From Mayamaea pseudoterrestris (lineage: Eukaryota > Bacillariophyta > Bacillariophyceae > Sellaphorales > Sellaphoraceae), in contig BROI01000005.1 of the NCBI GenBank assembly GCA_027923505.1, positions 930,001-994,000 on the forward strand: 64,000 nucleotides of DNA. Reading direction: 5' to 3'. How positions within the stretch are numbered: position 1 is the stretch's first letter; each line of letters starts with the position of its first letter. The position numbers and the translations under genes are program-made. Shown piece after piece: positions 53,757-63,585 of the stretch. The notes beneath the pieces were generated by a model. The model saw nothing but the letters and a program-made list of their open reading frames with translations. It ran no database searches and had not been told where the DNA came from.

Positions 53757-54854
53757 GTGGACTGCATTGTCATTATCGTCCACTACACTGCATGGTCAAC
53801 GATGGAGCTTCGTACAACAGAGAAAGAGGTCAATGAGACTCGATGTGTCTACAATTTGCTTCGAGAAAGACACTCCGATTGGAACTTTCCTCCGCTTGCA
53901 ATCGTCGAGTCATCGGTCACATCAACCGCACTCGATGGTGCTAGTGGCCGCGATATGGCAACTGTTCCCGACGATCCGAAATCAGTATTGAACGTTTTGA
54001 AAGGCTTACGGAATAAACTATCTATTATGGGGCCAAACATTTTAAAGTTCCAGGCGCGTAGCCACCTTATGGATCCAATCACTGGCGAACCTAGATATGG
54101 ACCAGCCACGCAAACTCGCGTCTTGAAGCTTTTACAGATGTACGACGATGTGAACAAGTGCTTGATCGCGGTCTTTGGAGAAGATGCCGACAGGTGTGGT
54201 TTGCCAGCAATAGAGCAAGTTCGTTTGCTTGCGCAGCAGCAGGAACAACACGAGCAATTAAGACTTCAACAAGAACAGCAGCAACGAGAACTTGAGCATT
54301 TCGCTAAGCAAGAAGAAAGGGAAAGACATTTACGGGAAGCGAGTCGAAAGCAGCGCGAGCGACAAGAGGCAGAGGAGCGACAGCGTCAGGAACGGGCCCG
54401 GCAATATGAGGAAGGCCGGCTCGTCGAGCAACGAGCAAGGGAAGCAACGGAGCAAGCGGATCGAGATTGGCTAGCAAGCATCACAAAAGGGCCCGACGGG
54501 GTACGAGAGCAATTCTGTATCCTACTTGAAGCTACCAAAGATGATCCTGTTGCGCAAAAAGTAGCAGTCAAATCGCTGCACACCATTTTTAAGCAAATCA
54601 CATCCAAACCAGAGGAGGTCAATTTTCGACGCATACGACGCGACCACGAAAGGTTTAACGAGGATGTTGGCCGGCATGCTGGTGGAAAGGAAATATTGGT
54701 TGCTGCTGGTTTTGAACTTGGTGCGATTGACGATGTATCAAGCTTCATTTCCAAGGAACCTGACATTGAGCGTGACATGAATGGTTGGTCCGGCTGGTTC
54801 GAGTTGCTCAAGGAAACCTTGCGAATTATCGAAGAGCAGTTGATGGATTCGTAG
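53757..54854 (+). CDS. coiled-coil protein with PUB domain, possible p97/Cdc48 cofactor
   Basis: The 365-residue product has an N-terminal helical domain (DDPKSVLNVLKGLRNKLSIM ... TRVLKLLQMYDDVNKCLIAV), a long Gln/Glu/Arg coiled coil (about residues 165-240) and a C-terminal PUB/PUG domain (VAVKSLHTIFKQITSKPEEV ... FRRIRRDHERF ... EILVAAGFELG). PUB domains in PNGase, UBXD1 and HOIP bind the tail of p97. The N-terminal block resembles a second, weaker PUB-like repeat. ATG at 53802 (MELRTTEK) is an alternative start. A role in ubiquitin/p97 quality control is inferred. Confidence 0.75.
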   Translation: MDCIVIIVHYTAWSTMELRTTEKEVNETRCVYNLLRERHSDWNFPPLAIVESSVTSTALDGASGRDMATVPDDPKSVLNVLKGLRNKLSIMGPNILKFQARSHLMDPITGEPRYGPATQTRVLKLLQMYDDVNKCLIAVFGEDADRCGLPAIEQVRLLAQQQEQHEQLRLQQEQQQRELEHFAKQEERERHLREASRKQRERQEAEERQRQERARQYEEGRLVEQRAREATEQADRDWLASITKGPDGVREQFCILLEATKDDPVAQKVAVKSLHTIFKQITSKPEEVNFRRIRRDHERFNEDVGRHAGGKEILVAAGFELGAIDDVSSFISKEPDIERDMNGWSGWFELLKETLRIIEEQLMDS

Positions 54855-55080
54855 ATTAAACTAGCTAGTGAAACAACTTATTGTAGCTGATTCTATACGT
54901 ATGTTGCTCGATGAACTTTTGTGTGCGTCGACATATACAACTAGACCAATCGATTGCAAACGCAAAGCCGTCGTTGCCTCCGCCACTAGTGAGCCGCACT
55001 CGTGAGCAGCGAATCATATACTGTTTTATCGTCGCCTTGGCATAGATACCGGAACTTTAATTCGCGCACGACATCATGAA

Positions 55081-55246
55081 ACATTCACTCGTCAAAATGG
55101 TCTATCCAGCATGACTGGCTTCTGCTGCATCTATGGTGCTTGTTAAATAAAGGGCTGCAACATTTACTCGCCAAAATGGTCTACGCTACCCATGTGGCAT
55201 GACTGGCTTCCGCTGCATCTATGGAGCTCGTTGAATAAAGAGCTGC
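55081..55246. repeat. two degenerate ~80-bp tandem units
   Basis: Copies near 55081-55159 and 55160-55246 share ACTCGYCAAAATGGTCTA, GCATGACTGGCTT, GCTGCATCTATGG and AATAAAGRGCTGC. One copy has gained about 8 bp. They are well diverged, so the duplication is old. Confidence 0.85.
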
Positions 55247-56169
55247 TTGCCTGTCTTTAGGCGTTCGAGTTATCAGGCGTCGACAATGCTACCCGTGCAA
55301 ACAAGAAGCCAGCAATGAAGGCCGTACCAATGCTGATTCATAAAAAAACGTCATTCTATAGTTCATGCGTCGAACCACGTAACCGCTTGTGTCGCAAAAC
55401 TCGGCGAATGACTTGAACTATTTGTCCACATGACATTACAACATCAGTCCTGTGCAACAAACAATTGTTGACAGTACGCACTCTCGTTTCCGTGTAGCCA
55501 CTCGTAAAGCATCGTCGAGTAAGTGTTTGCTTGTCGCGTGGCATAGAGGTCATTGCATCCGAGTGCAATTCGAAAGTAATTTTTCCTGCTGGGCGCGCCG
55601 TATTAACGTCCAGCGAGCCGTGTTCAAGTGGTAGCAGGCCATCTGTCGCTCACTCAAACGTTCATAATGCTGATTGTTTACCATAATTCAATAAAATCTT
55701 TGCGGCTATTCCATTATGCATCGGACGCACCGGTCTACCGGGTGCACGAAGCCAGCAAAGGCATCCGCTGCGATTATTCGTCGTAACATTTGCTAATCAC
55801 CAGCGCTCGCGCGTTCGAACCAATATGTAAGACACAATCACAGAGCTTTGCCGCTGATTTGGTGTATCTTAGCCAATATTGTAACGACGAGTGTTTAATG
55901 CAGGATTGCTAGTAACGATCATCAGAACCGCCGCCATAATTGTCGCAGGTGTCATACAAAGCGTGAATTTGCCGCCAGTCTCTTGATGATCAATTATTCG
56001 CTCCAGTGTACAAGACACTTGCGCAATCCCTCTCATTAACTTGAATGTTCCATCTGATATCCGGAATTGCTCGGGGCGACAAAAAGCTCCGTCCAAAGTC
56101 GTCAAATTGCTTGAGCAGGCCACACCTCGTCATCATGAGCTGTCGCATCCTCCTCGGCTTAAGTTGTCG

Positions 56170-56345
56170 CATTCTCGATAGCGACAGCAATTGCTTGAGC
56201 TGTCGCTTCCTGGTCGGCTTGAAGAGTCGTAACCTGGTTGAATCGAACGTTCGTATTGTCATCGGCACGAACAATAGCATTGTCATCGGTTCGAACGGTC
56301 GTAATGTCATCGGCTCGAACTATCGTATTGTCGACTTCTTGAAGC
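56170..56345 (-). repeat. degenerate 27-bp minisatellite
   Basis: Units of about 27 bp repeat at least four times. In one minus-strand frame they read as VRADDITT, VRTDDNAI and VRADDNTN, a nonapeptide-like series. The multiple-of-three period hints at a coding origin, possibly the last exon of a gene whose other exons I could not find. Confidence 0.6.
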
Positions 56346-56812
56346 GAATTCTTGACAACTGAGGTTTATTAAACTAGAGCATGCACACCATACTTGTCGA
56401 ATGAAGCAGGCGCAATATCTTCGGTTAAATGGTCGTAAATTTTTCAAAACGTTCTTCTAGCGAAACCGACGTCAACATGAATCTTCAACTCGAAAAGCAA
56501 CTGATGCAGATGAATGTCGTCGTCATCACCAGCCTTGTGATTCGAATGTGGTTCCAATTCAGTCGAAGACAAGACTCCTCCTTGGACAGGCTTACAAATT
56601 CGGTAGGCGATTGGCGCGTCACGGTTAAGTGCAGAGCATGACGGCCCCAGCCGATTGAGTAAATTGGTTTCATACTCAAACAATATCTGCGTACAATGTG
56701 TAAAATGTGTAAACTGTTGCGCTGAACCATAAATCGTGTGAGTTCTTGTGTTGCTCACTCATTGTTGATCGGGTTACGTCTGCATTCGTGCCTAAACAAA
56801 ACCACGCATCCA

Positions 56813-58825
56813 CTATGCAATGCCTAGTCGCTTTTTTTGTTCATTAATCATCGTCTGCTGCTGAATATGATTCATCATGTTGGTCGCTTGTTGAATGGCA
56901 TACTCGTTGGATGGATCAACCTGGACGGCATCGTACATAATTTTTCCGGCTAGCGGCAAATCTTTGGTGCAAAAGGATCGGGCCACCATAAGGTTGCTCT
57001 CTACGCGATTAAGACTCTTGTCCGTGTTTCGTGGGCCTCCAATCTTGCGTTTCTCTTCCAAAACATCAATGGCACTGTCAATGAGGTCGTTGGCTTCGTC
57101 ACAGCGGTTGAGATTGTAAAGAACCATGGCATAAACGAAAGTATTTGACGGCCCATCGACGTGCGGATTACCAATCGGTCGTAGTACCTGCTCAGCTTCA
57201 TCGTATCGCTTCTTTAACGAGAGTTCGTAACCGCAATTGTACATGGTATGGGAGCTTTTGGGATTGATTCTATAGGCCCGCATCCAAAGATTGAGAGAGT
57301 CGCTCCAAGCAAGGTTGCGCTCGTGCACATTGGCGGCAAAAAAGCCCATCTGCAGTAGGTACAACATGTAGCCCAACCAATATCTTGACTTTCCAGTGAC
57401 GGTCCTTTGTTCCTTTAAGGATACATTCACCATGTATTCGCAAAGAGACCTTATTAGCAATGCTTCGAGTACGCAAAAGCCCATGAGCGGACTGTACAAG
57501 ACGCGATCAGCTTTCATAAGTCCAACCACAACCAAAAGGTTGGAACTCAGCAAAAATGGACAAAATGTAAACGACCAAAAGCCAATCAATCCAACTTTTC
57601 GCGATTGCACTTGTTGTCTAGTTGCAGTAGAGGACGGCCCGATGCACAAAGACCAAGCAGCAGCCGCCACTAGCGCCCAAAGCAGCATGACGATAAAAAC
57701 GCGCTTGTCGCGTATACTTTCAATTAAAGGTATGCTCACTCCTGACCAATCGGGACTCAAGTGGATTGGCATTAGTATGTCCCAAATATATAAACAGTAG
57801 ACCCAGCTGACGCTGAATACTCGTGTAAATCTATCTTTCGCAAAGCCGGCTGGATTCTGGTCCGAGACAAAGTCGGGCGTGGTTTCGCCGTTGAGCCAGT
57901 AGCGGAGGGCGCAAACGCTGATTGTCTGTACTGCTAAAATTAGGGTGCGTTTGACAAATTGCATGGCTCGCGAATCTCCTCGTCGTAACGCCTTGCAGAG
58001 TTGTACAAAATCCGAGTGGTTGTGCACATAATCGTAAACGACCAAGGACATTAATGTCGTCGCCCCTTGTTCCTTACAAAAGAGTGAGAGTATCATGCAT
58101 ATCCACGGTATGACGTAAACGCCGAGAATGCGACTTGCTGTTGTAAATTGCTGCATTATGTTTGGTTGATGAACATGCTTGGCAAATGATATAAAGGCCG
58201 CCAGCGAGAAAAGCATCATTAACATTTCGCCTCGACTCGTCAAATTGCTCACAACTTCTGCGTGAACTGGATGCAGTCCAAACAATAAGCCGGTAATTAG
58301 TTGCGCGAGTAAGTCCGCTTGTGTGTTGCCATGAAACATGTAGGTGGTTGCATGCGTGACTAGTCCAGTGACAATTCCATGCAAGCCAGTGTTGACGATA
58401 TGGAAACCGTATGTGTGATGATCCGTTGCATTCGTCCCGAGCTGCTCGCTAACGATCCAGTTCAAACGAAATGTCGCTGTAGTGATGGGGCGAAAACTCT
58501 TGTGCGATTGAATGTCCGCCATTGGCGAGCCCCAATAGTCGCGCGTGAGTATCTAGTGAATCACAGTGTGATAACGCCGTGTGAGAACGAGAAAGGCTTG
58601 CCAAACAATAAACCGAATATAGATAATCACTACATCATTGTATAAACTTACTTCGTTAAAGGGTACGTTGCCATTGACAACAACATTGCTCTTGATGCTT
58701 CCATTATCGTCATAGACGAACCCTCCATGAAGCGCATCCTTGTCGTAATAGGCCACGACGGCGACGACTGCAGTCCACAACCATGGCTGTAGTAGAAAGA
58801 TTCGAAGCGACTTTGTAACTAACAT
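56813..58825 (-). CDS. TMTC-type transmembrane O-mannosyltransferase with TPRs
   Basis: Exons 58652-58825 and 56813-58552 with a 99-bp GTAAGT...TAG intron give 637 residues. The first lumenal loop carries the family motif GGFVYDDNGSIKSN, and the splice joins NE to ILTRDYWGSPMADIQSHKSF, followed by RPITTATFRLNW, all as in TMTC proteins (GT-C fold). About ten membrane helices follow, then TPR-like helices (SHTMYNCGYELSLKKRYDEA, VYAMVLYNLNRCDEANDLI). TMTCs transfer mannose from dolichol-phosphate-mannose to serine/threonine of proteins in the ER. The TPR tail is shorter than in animals. Confidence 0.88.
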
Positions 58826-59077
58826 GTGTTTCTGGAAACCAGATGGATCTTATACAAGCGGTCGGTTGTTGGGGTGCATGAGATTGTAGTTGCATGGCAT
58901 GATGCATGCGCACCGCTGAGAAATCGTGTCACAACGGTTGTAACTTAAAACCGATGCGATGCCTACTAATTGCCTGGAGGATCCATGTAGCGCATGGTCA
59001 GATTCTCAACTCACACCCATCCGTTCCCTACCAAAGAGAATCTCACGAGGCCATGACACTTTAGCAACGGAGGAAAC
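58826..59077. promoter_or_regulatory. shared upstream region of TMTC and HTATSF1 genes
   Basis: This 252-bp divergent spacer has no frame of note and no obvious motif. Confidence 0.35.
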
Positions 59078-60799
59078 ATGAGTAATTCACATCTTCCAGA
59101 TGCTTTTTCGGCGGCGTTAAATAAATCCTTCCTCTACCAGGAAGCGTCAACTGGAAATCCATCGACAACGAGTCTGACGGTGCGTCAACTTGTTCGCATA
59201 CTTTGTCCTGCGGTGCAGCTACCCCAGCATGTTACACCAGACACTAATCTACTGGAGATTATACAGTTTCAAGAAGAACAATCTACTGGTAGCGCTAATG
59301 ATGGTCTCTCCACAGTGCGTCAAGCACCATCGGTTTCCTACGCGTCGTCCTGGCAACCAGCACGACTTGTTCCCATTCTTCAGCAAGCTCTCGCGACTTG
59401 GTTTTATCAGGATACAGAATCTGGAGATGTCAGAGGACCAGTGTCCTGTCGGCAGTTAGTTGACTTGGATCCATTGTCTGTCAGGGTTTACTGTGCAGCG
59501 ACTGCGGCAACTGCCAAAGAGGATGATGCGAACGGATGGAAACTTATTGCCGACATTCCTAATCTTCTCTTGGCGCTGGAATGCTTTCGCATGCCTCTCG
59601 CTACAGAAACTACCAGGGCTGCTGATGAGGATGCTGCTGCTGCTCCCCCCCTAGACGCACATGTGCAGAATGAGCTCGAAGCCTTTCTCTTGAATGAATC
59701 CATCAAGGGAAACACTGACGACGGGAACAACCACGACGAAGCGTACGAGTCTGACGGAGGAACTCGCTATGTCAAGCATGAGCACACTGGGCGCTGGATA
59801 CATGAGAAACTGGCATCGTCGAGGTCGGCTGACGAGTCGAATACGATTATCAGCAGCAGCAATACGCAACCTGGCTTAATCAAGCCGTTGAAAAAGAGGA
59901 AAAAGACATTCTCTGCCAAGAATGCCCGCTGCTGGATTTATATGTCCGGCTTGCCGTTGGATACCACTTTGCCCGAACTGGAGAGATTTTGCGCCAAGGC
60001 TGGCTTATTAGATTTGGATCCAGAGACACAAAAGCCACGGATCAAATTATACAGAGACAAGGACACCGGTGTTGGCAAGGGTGATGCCTCGGTTTGCTAC
60101 GCCAGGCCAGAATCGGTTGATTTGGCATTGATGCTGTTAGATGATGTGCCGTTTCGACCAAATGTTGCAGGGACATTAGCTAACAAAAGTTTGATCATCT
60201 GCGTCGTCGCGCCATCACACGACCAAATTGTAGTTCGCGTAGAGCGCGCCAAGTTTCAGCAGCATGGACAAGTGTACGAAGCGAGCGAGCTCCCAAGTCG
60301 AGCCAAGCGAAAGGTGGCCAAATTGGCGACGCAACAGGCACTTGAATGGGACGAGGGTGAGATCAATGGACGATTGACGGGGGGACGAAAGGGACTATGC
60401 ATTGTTGTGTTGAAGCATGTATTCGAACCGTCGCGCGTTGATCCAGCGACGGAAGATGTTTATTTCGCCAAACTGGAGCAAGAATTGCGAACGGAATGTG
60501 AACAATTTGGTGACGTCCAAAAGATAACATTCTTCTCGAAGAATCCAGCGGGCGTTGTGATTGTTAAATATGCCCAGCCAGGAGCGGCCAGCGACGCCGT
60601 CAAACATTTTCAAGGTTTGCAAAGAAACGAGCATTTCAGTTATGCGGTGGAAGCAAGCTTTTGGGACGGGGTCACGGATTACACGATGCGCGATGAAGCA
60701 AAGGATGAGGCTGAATCTCTTCAGCGACAGGAAGAGTTTGGAAGATGGATTGAAAGTCAAAATCTTCCGCAGGAATTTCGTCTGCAAATAAACGAATGA
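59078..60799 (+). CDS. HTATSF1: HTATSF1/CUS2-type U2 snRNP-associated splicing factor
   Basis: The 573-residue, intron-free product has a GYF-like N-terminal domain (about 92-170, WFYQDTESGDVRGPVSCRQL), a conserved linker (RYVKHEHTGRWIHEK), and two RRMs. RRM1 (about 282-385) has CWIYMSGLPLDTTLPELERF and KGDASVCYARPESVDLAL. RRM2 (about 441-515), of the UHM type, has LCIVVLKHVFEPSRVD and GVVIVKYAQPGAASDAVKHF. The C-terminus after RRM2 keeps the AEASFWDG-type pattern (VEASFWDGVTDYT). CUS2/HTATSF1 binds SF3B1 and U2 snRNP before the branch helix forms. The acidic tail found in animals is missing. Confidence 0.88.
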   Translation: MSNSHLPDAFSAALNKSFLYQEASTGNPSTTSLTVRQLVRILCPAVQLPQHVTPDTNLLEIIQFQEEQSTGSANDGLSTVRQAPSVSYASSWQPARLVPILQQALATWFYQDTESGDVRGPVSCRQLVDLDPLSVRVYCAATAATAKEDDANGWKLIADIPNLLLALECFRMPLATETTRAADEDAAAAPPLDAHVQNELEAFLLNESIKGNTDDGNNHDEAYESDGGTRYVKHEHTGRWIHEKLASSRSADESNTIISSSNTQPGLIKPLKKRKKTFSAKNARCWIYMSGLPLDTTLPELERFCAKAGLLDLDPETQKPRIKLYRDKDTGVGKGDASVCYARPESVDLALMLLDDVPFRPNVAGTLANKSLIICVVAPSHDQIVVRVERAKFQQHGQVYEASELPSRAKRKVAKLATQQALEWDEGEINGRLTGGRKGLCIVVLKHVFEPSRVDPATEDVYFAKLEQELRTECEQFGDVQKITFFSKNPAGVVIVKYAQPGAASDAVKHFQGLQRNEHFSYAVEASFWDGVTDYTMRDEAKDEAESLQRQEEFGRWIESQNLPQEFRLQINE

Positions 60800-60829
60800 A
60801 AATGTAGGTTGATTCAAGTAGATACTTTG

Positions 60830-61561
60830 TTAATGATATGCCTGCGTTAGCAAATGCTGATATATCTTTGCTGGAATTGCCATGCCGACCGCCGCTAGTA
60901 CCATTGATAGCCAGCTCAGCAGATGCAAAAGCTTCGGATGAGGGTCAACTGACCCATTGGCAATCAACAACTGCATCCAGTCACTCGTTGCACAAGGATG
61001 AAGAAAAAAGGAGGGCGTGCCAGTCACTGGATGCTGGTCCACTGACACAAAGTCCCATGGGTCTTCGACGCTGTTTTGGTGATGGGCTTGATGCAGGTGC
61101 GCGACTACTGCATCACGTGAGCATGGCGAACCGTCCAAGTATTGTACCGAAAAGTATAGAACAGGGACATGGAACGTATGACTGTAAATCACGCTAAAAT
61201 GCCATATTGTCTCCGCCACCTCTGACTCGTAATTTTTTTCAATCCAGACAGTCTCATCGACCATAACGGTTTCGTCATCGACGAACGTCATGCAATCATC
61301 ATCTGGAAGCATTGGAACTAAAGGAGAACCTTGAGCACGGACATGCATGCGTATCGTCATGGGAGTTTCATGAACCATATAGCTTCCTTGGGAGTCGCGT
61401 TGCCGCAGCTTCCAATCTAAGAGAGCATATTGTTGTTGGCTTTCACTATCGTGTCGAAACGCGTCAAGAATTTCAGTTAATTGTTCCGCGCTAGAATCAA
61501 AAACTGTTTGTGTCCATTTTCCGTCCACGCTTTGTCTCCCGGCTTGATTGTCATTCATCAT
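60830..61561 (-). CDS. ATG10: ATG10, E2-like enzyme of autophagy
   Basis: The 243-residue product matches ATG10: WHFSVIYSHTFHVPVLYFSV, DGSPCSRDAVVAHLHQ, then the active-site block TPSFFLHPCATSDWMQLL, where the Cys of HPCxT forms the thioester with ATG12. ATG10 passes ATG12 to ATG5. A hydrophobic C-terminal extension (LHLLSWLSMVLAAVGMAIPA) follows the catalytic core and is longer than in yeast or animals. Transcribed towards HTATSF1, tail-to-tail, with only 30 bp between stops. Together with ATG6 it puts two core autophagy genes in one window. Confidence 0.9.
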   Translation of the reverse strand: MMNDNQAGRQSVDGKWTQTVFDSSAEQLTEILDAFRHDSESQQQYALLDWKLRQRDSQGSYMVHETPMTIRMHVRAQGSPLVPMLPDDDCMTFVDDETVMVDETVWIEKNYESEVAETIWHFSVIYSHTFHVPVLYFSVQYLDGSPCSRDAVVAHLHQAHHQNSVEDPWDFVSVDQHPVTGTPSFFLHPCATSDWMQLLIANGSVDPHPKLLHLLSWLSMVLAAVGMAIPAKIYQHLLTQAYH

Positions 61562-63014
61562 TCATGCCTGCATTCGTATGCACATTGTGATGGTCAAAAT
61601 GATCATGGTAGTCCAAATACCGTAGCACCAACAAACATGCATGCGACGCGCGAGGCTCCGAGTTGCAGCGTATGTATATATAACCGGTAGGGTCATTGTG
61701 AGTGCCTATAAAACATCTGTAAGTGGAAAACGAACTCTCTCTATTATAGCCCTGATTATTGCCGAAATGTTTCTTGAAGTACCACTCACATAGTGGAGTA
61801 CTCCGTATACCGCTAGTATGATGTGTATCATATCATAACATTATGTATGACACGGATGATCTCTATCATACCGATTGACTACCTGTACGTAGTAGCATTA
61901 TTGTGCTAGAGTGGGATATATCCGGACATGCTTCACGACATTAATTACTGTAAGACTTTATGACGTTTCGTCTTGACAGTGAGCGCATGCGATGACCTCT
62001 CACAATGACCGTGTTAGCTATGTGGCTTCACTTCCGTAGTATGCTCTCAAATTGCCTTTGATTACCACGCAATTAGTGCAATATCCAGCCTCTCCTTTGG
62101 TCCATATAGACAAGAAATGTTGGCATCAACCATCAAATTGTTGCTGTGAGAGAGAGTGTCAACAATACTGTCTTTGTTTGACAGTGTTTGTGCGCGCGAA
62201 GCGCGCAAAATCTTTGCAGGCTTTGTGAAACCATTGATCCTACCACCTCCCCACCCCGCGAATGTGTTTGACCTCCACAAAAACAAATTGCTTGTAGGAG
62301 TAATAGTTTTAGATCGTAAGCAAATTTCGACAATATAGTATGGGAGCTGACTGGACAGAGATATTTATTTCACAAACCATTGTCAGTGACTGTTAGCTGC
62401 CTCCCTGCTCCATGTCGCTAGCAGTGTAATCACCGATCATATCAAAAAGCAGCTAGACCATCGACGCTGGAAATCGACTCTCATATCGACTGCGACGCAA
62501 GAAGTAGCATTGTCTCGCCCGATGAAGAGAAGCTAGCTTCGCCACAGCCGTGAGGGAAGTGTGCGTTTACATCAAGCTATGGTACGCCGCTGTTGCCATG
62601 CTACCTTCCTCAATTTCGTTGCCATTTCTAGAACGGTTGATTATGATAAGGCTGATGTGGTTATTATGACTACCCCTACCCCTTCACTTATGCACGGCCC
62701 GAAATTCGGAGTTTCCATAGTCGTTTCTACCGATGATGTCCTCTTGTGCCCGCGACTTTAGTGATGGAGCCTCGTTAGTTACTTCATGTGTCATGGTGTG
62801 CTTCCCGTGATGAAGTATCGAGAGATACATTGAGAGCATCAGGCAGGCTTGGGCTTCGTCGATGCCGCGCAACGCGCGACTGTGCAGCCCATGCTGTCGG
62901 GCACACGCAGCCGACGTTACCGTAAGCGAAAGACGACGTTGCACGAAAGTCAAAATATTTGGCTAAATCTAATTTACCTTATACCCTCAATAAACAATCT
63001 ACTAGTAGATGAAA
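61562..63014. other. 1.45-kb gap, no supported gene
   Basis: Contains the upstream region of ATG10, an AT-rich patch with inverted TATGAT/ATCATA words and a GGAGTACTCC palindrome (61795-61875), and short frames at 62062-62286 and 62684-62953 without domains. Confidence 0.45.
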
Positions 63015-63503
63015 TCACTTTCGACTCAATGAATCCTGCAGGAAGTTAATTCCTCGATTCCACGTCTTTCGGAGCGAAGTGCTAGAGCCTTCAAACTAAA
63101 CAAGTGGGGGTTAAGAGATGAAACGAATCTCGGAAATGAGAGATGTTGAAGACAGGTAAAACAATCGCAGTTTCGTATATGTATACAGTAGACGACACGC
63201 CACCCTCGCCAGCCGCCAGCCCAAGTGTCTCTCACTTACATTCTTCTCTTGTGTTTGTGCTCCGGCGGAAGGTCTCATTGATTCGTACTGCGCCTCGAGA
63301 GACTCTGTAGCAAAGCAAAATAAAGCACAAGAATTAGTTATATTCAGACAGTTGATAAGTCAAGAGGCTCATTATGTGTTCGCACCTCGTAACTTCCATT
63401 TCCACGAGAGCCGTTCTCGGTATGATAACTGCTGATGAACAAGAAGAAAGGACGTGCCAGCAAATGCAACGCCTACAAAGAGGGATGGCATGTGAATAGC
63501 CAT
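63015..63503 (-). CDS. small single-pass membrane protein encoded in three short exons
   Basis: Exons 63386-63503, 63240-63304 and 63015-63095 join cleanly: GTGCGA...CTACAG (81 bp), then GTAAGT...TTTAG (144 bp). The 87-residue product starts MAIHMPSLFVGVAFAGTSFL, one membrane helix, then a basic helix (SYRERLSWKWKLRESLEAQY) and ends LRKTWNRGINFLQDSLSRK. The exons keep frame and supply a consistent charged/hydrophobic pattern, so I think it is real. The layout recalls small mitochondrial cristae (MICOS Mic12-like) proteins, but this is only a resemblance. The reading frame is open upstream of 63503. Confidence 0.6.
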
Positions 63504-63585
63504 TGAATTACTGAACGATAGATGAATAGACAAGTTGTAAAGCTGGCGATGATCGACCAACGCGTCGTGGTCGAAGTCGAAATCG

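Larger units (their letters stand above)
54855..56812. other. 2-kb gene-poor region with tandem repeats
   Basis: No gene with a recognisable domain is present. The region holds two separate repeat tracts, listed below. Minus-strand frames near 55990-56310 and 56444-56758 are short and have no family resemblance. Confidence 0.5.

Noticed and set aside
61795-61875. AT-rich inverted words that might suggest a MITE
   Set aside because: No paired terminal inverted repeats or target-site duplication could be found.
62684-62953. 89-residue minus-strand frame
   Set aside because: No domain or neighbour evidence; likely chance.
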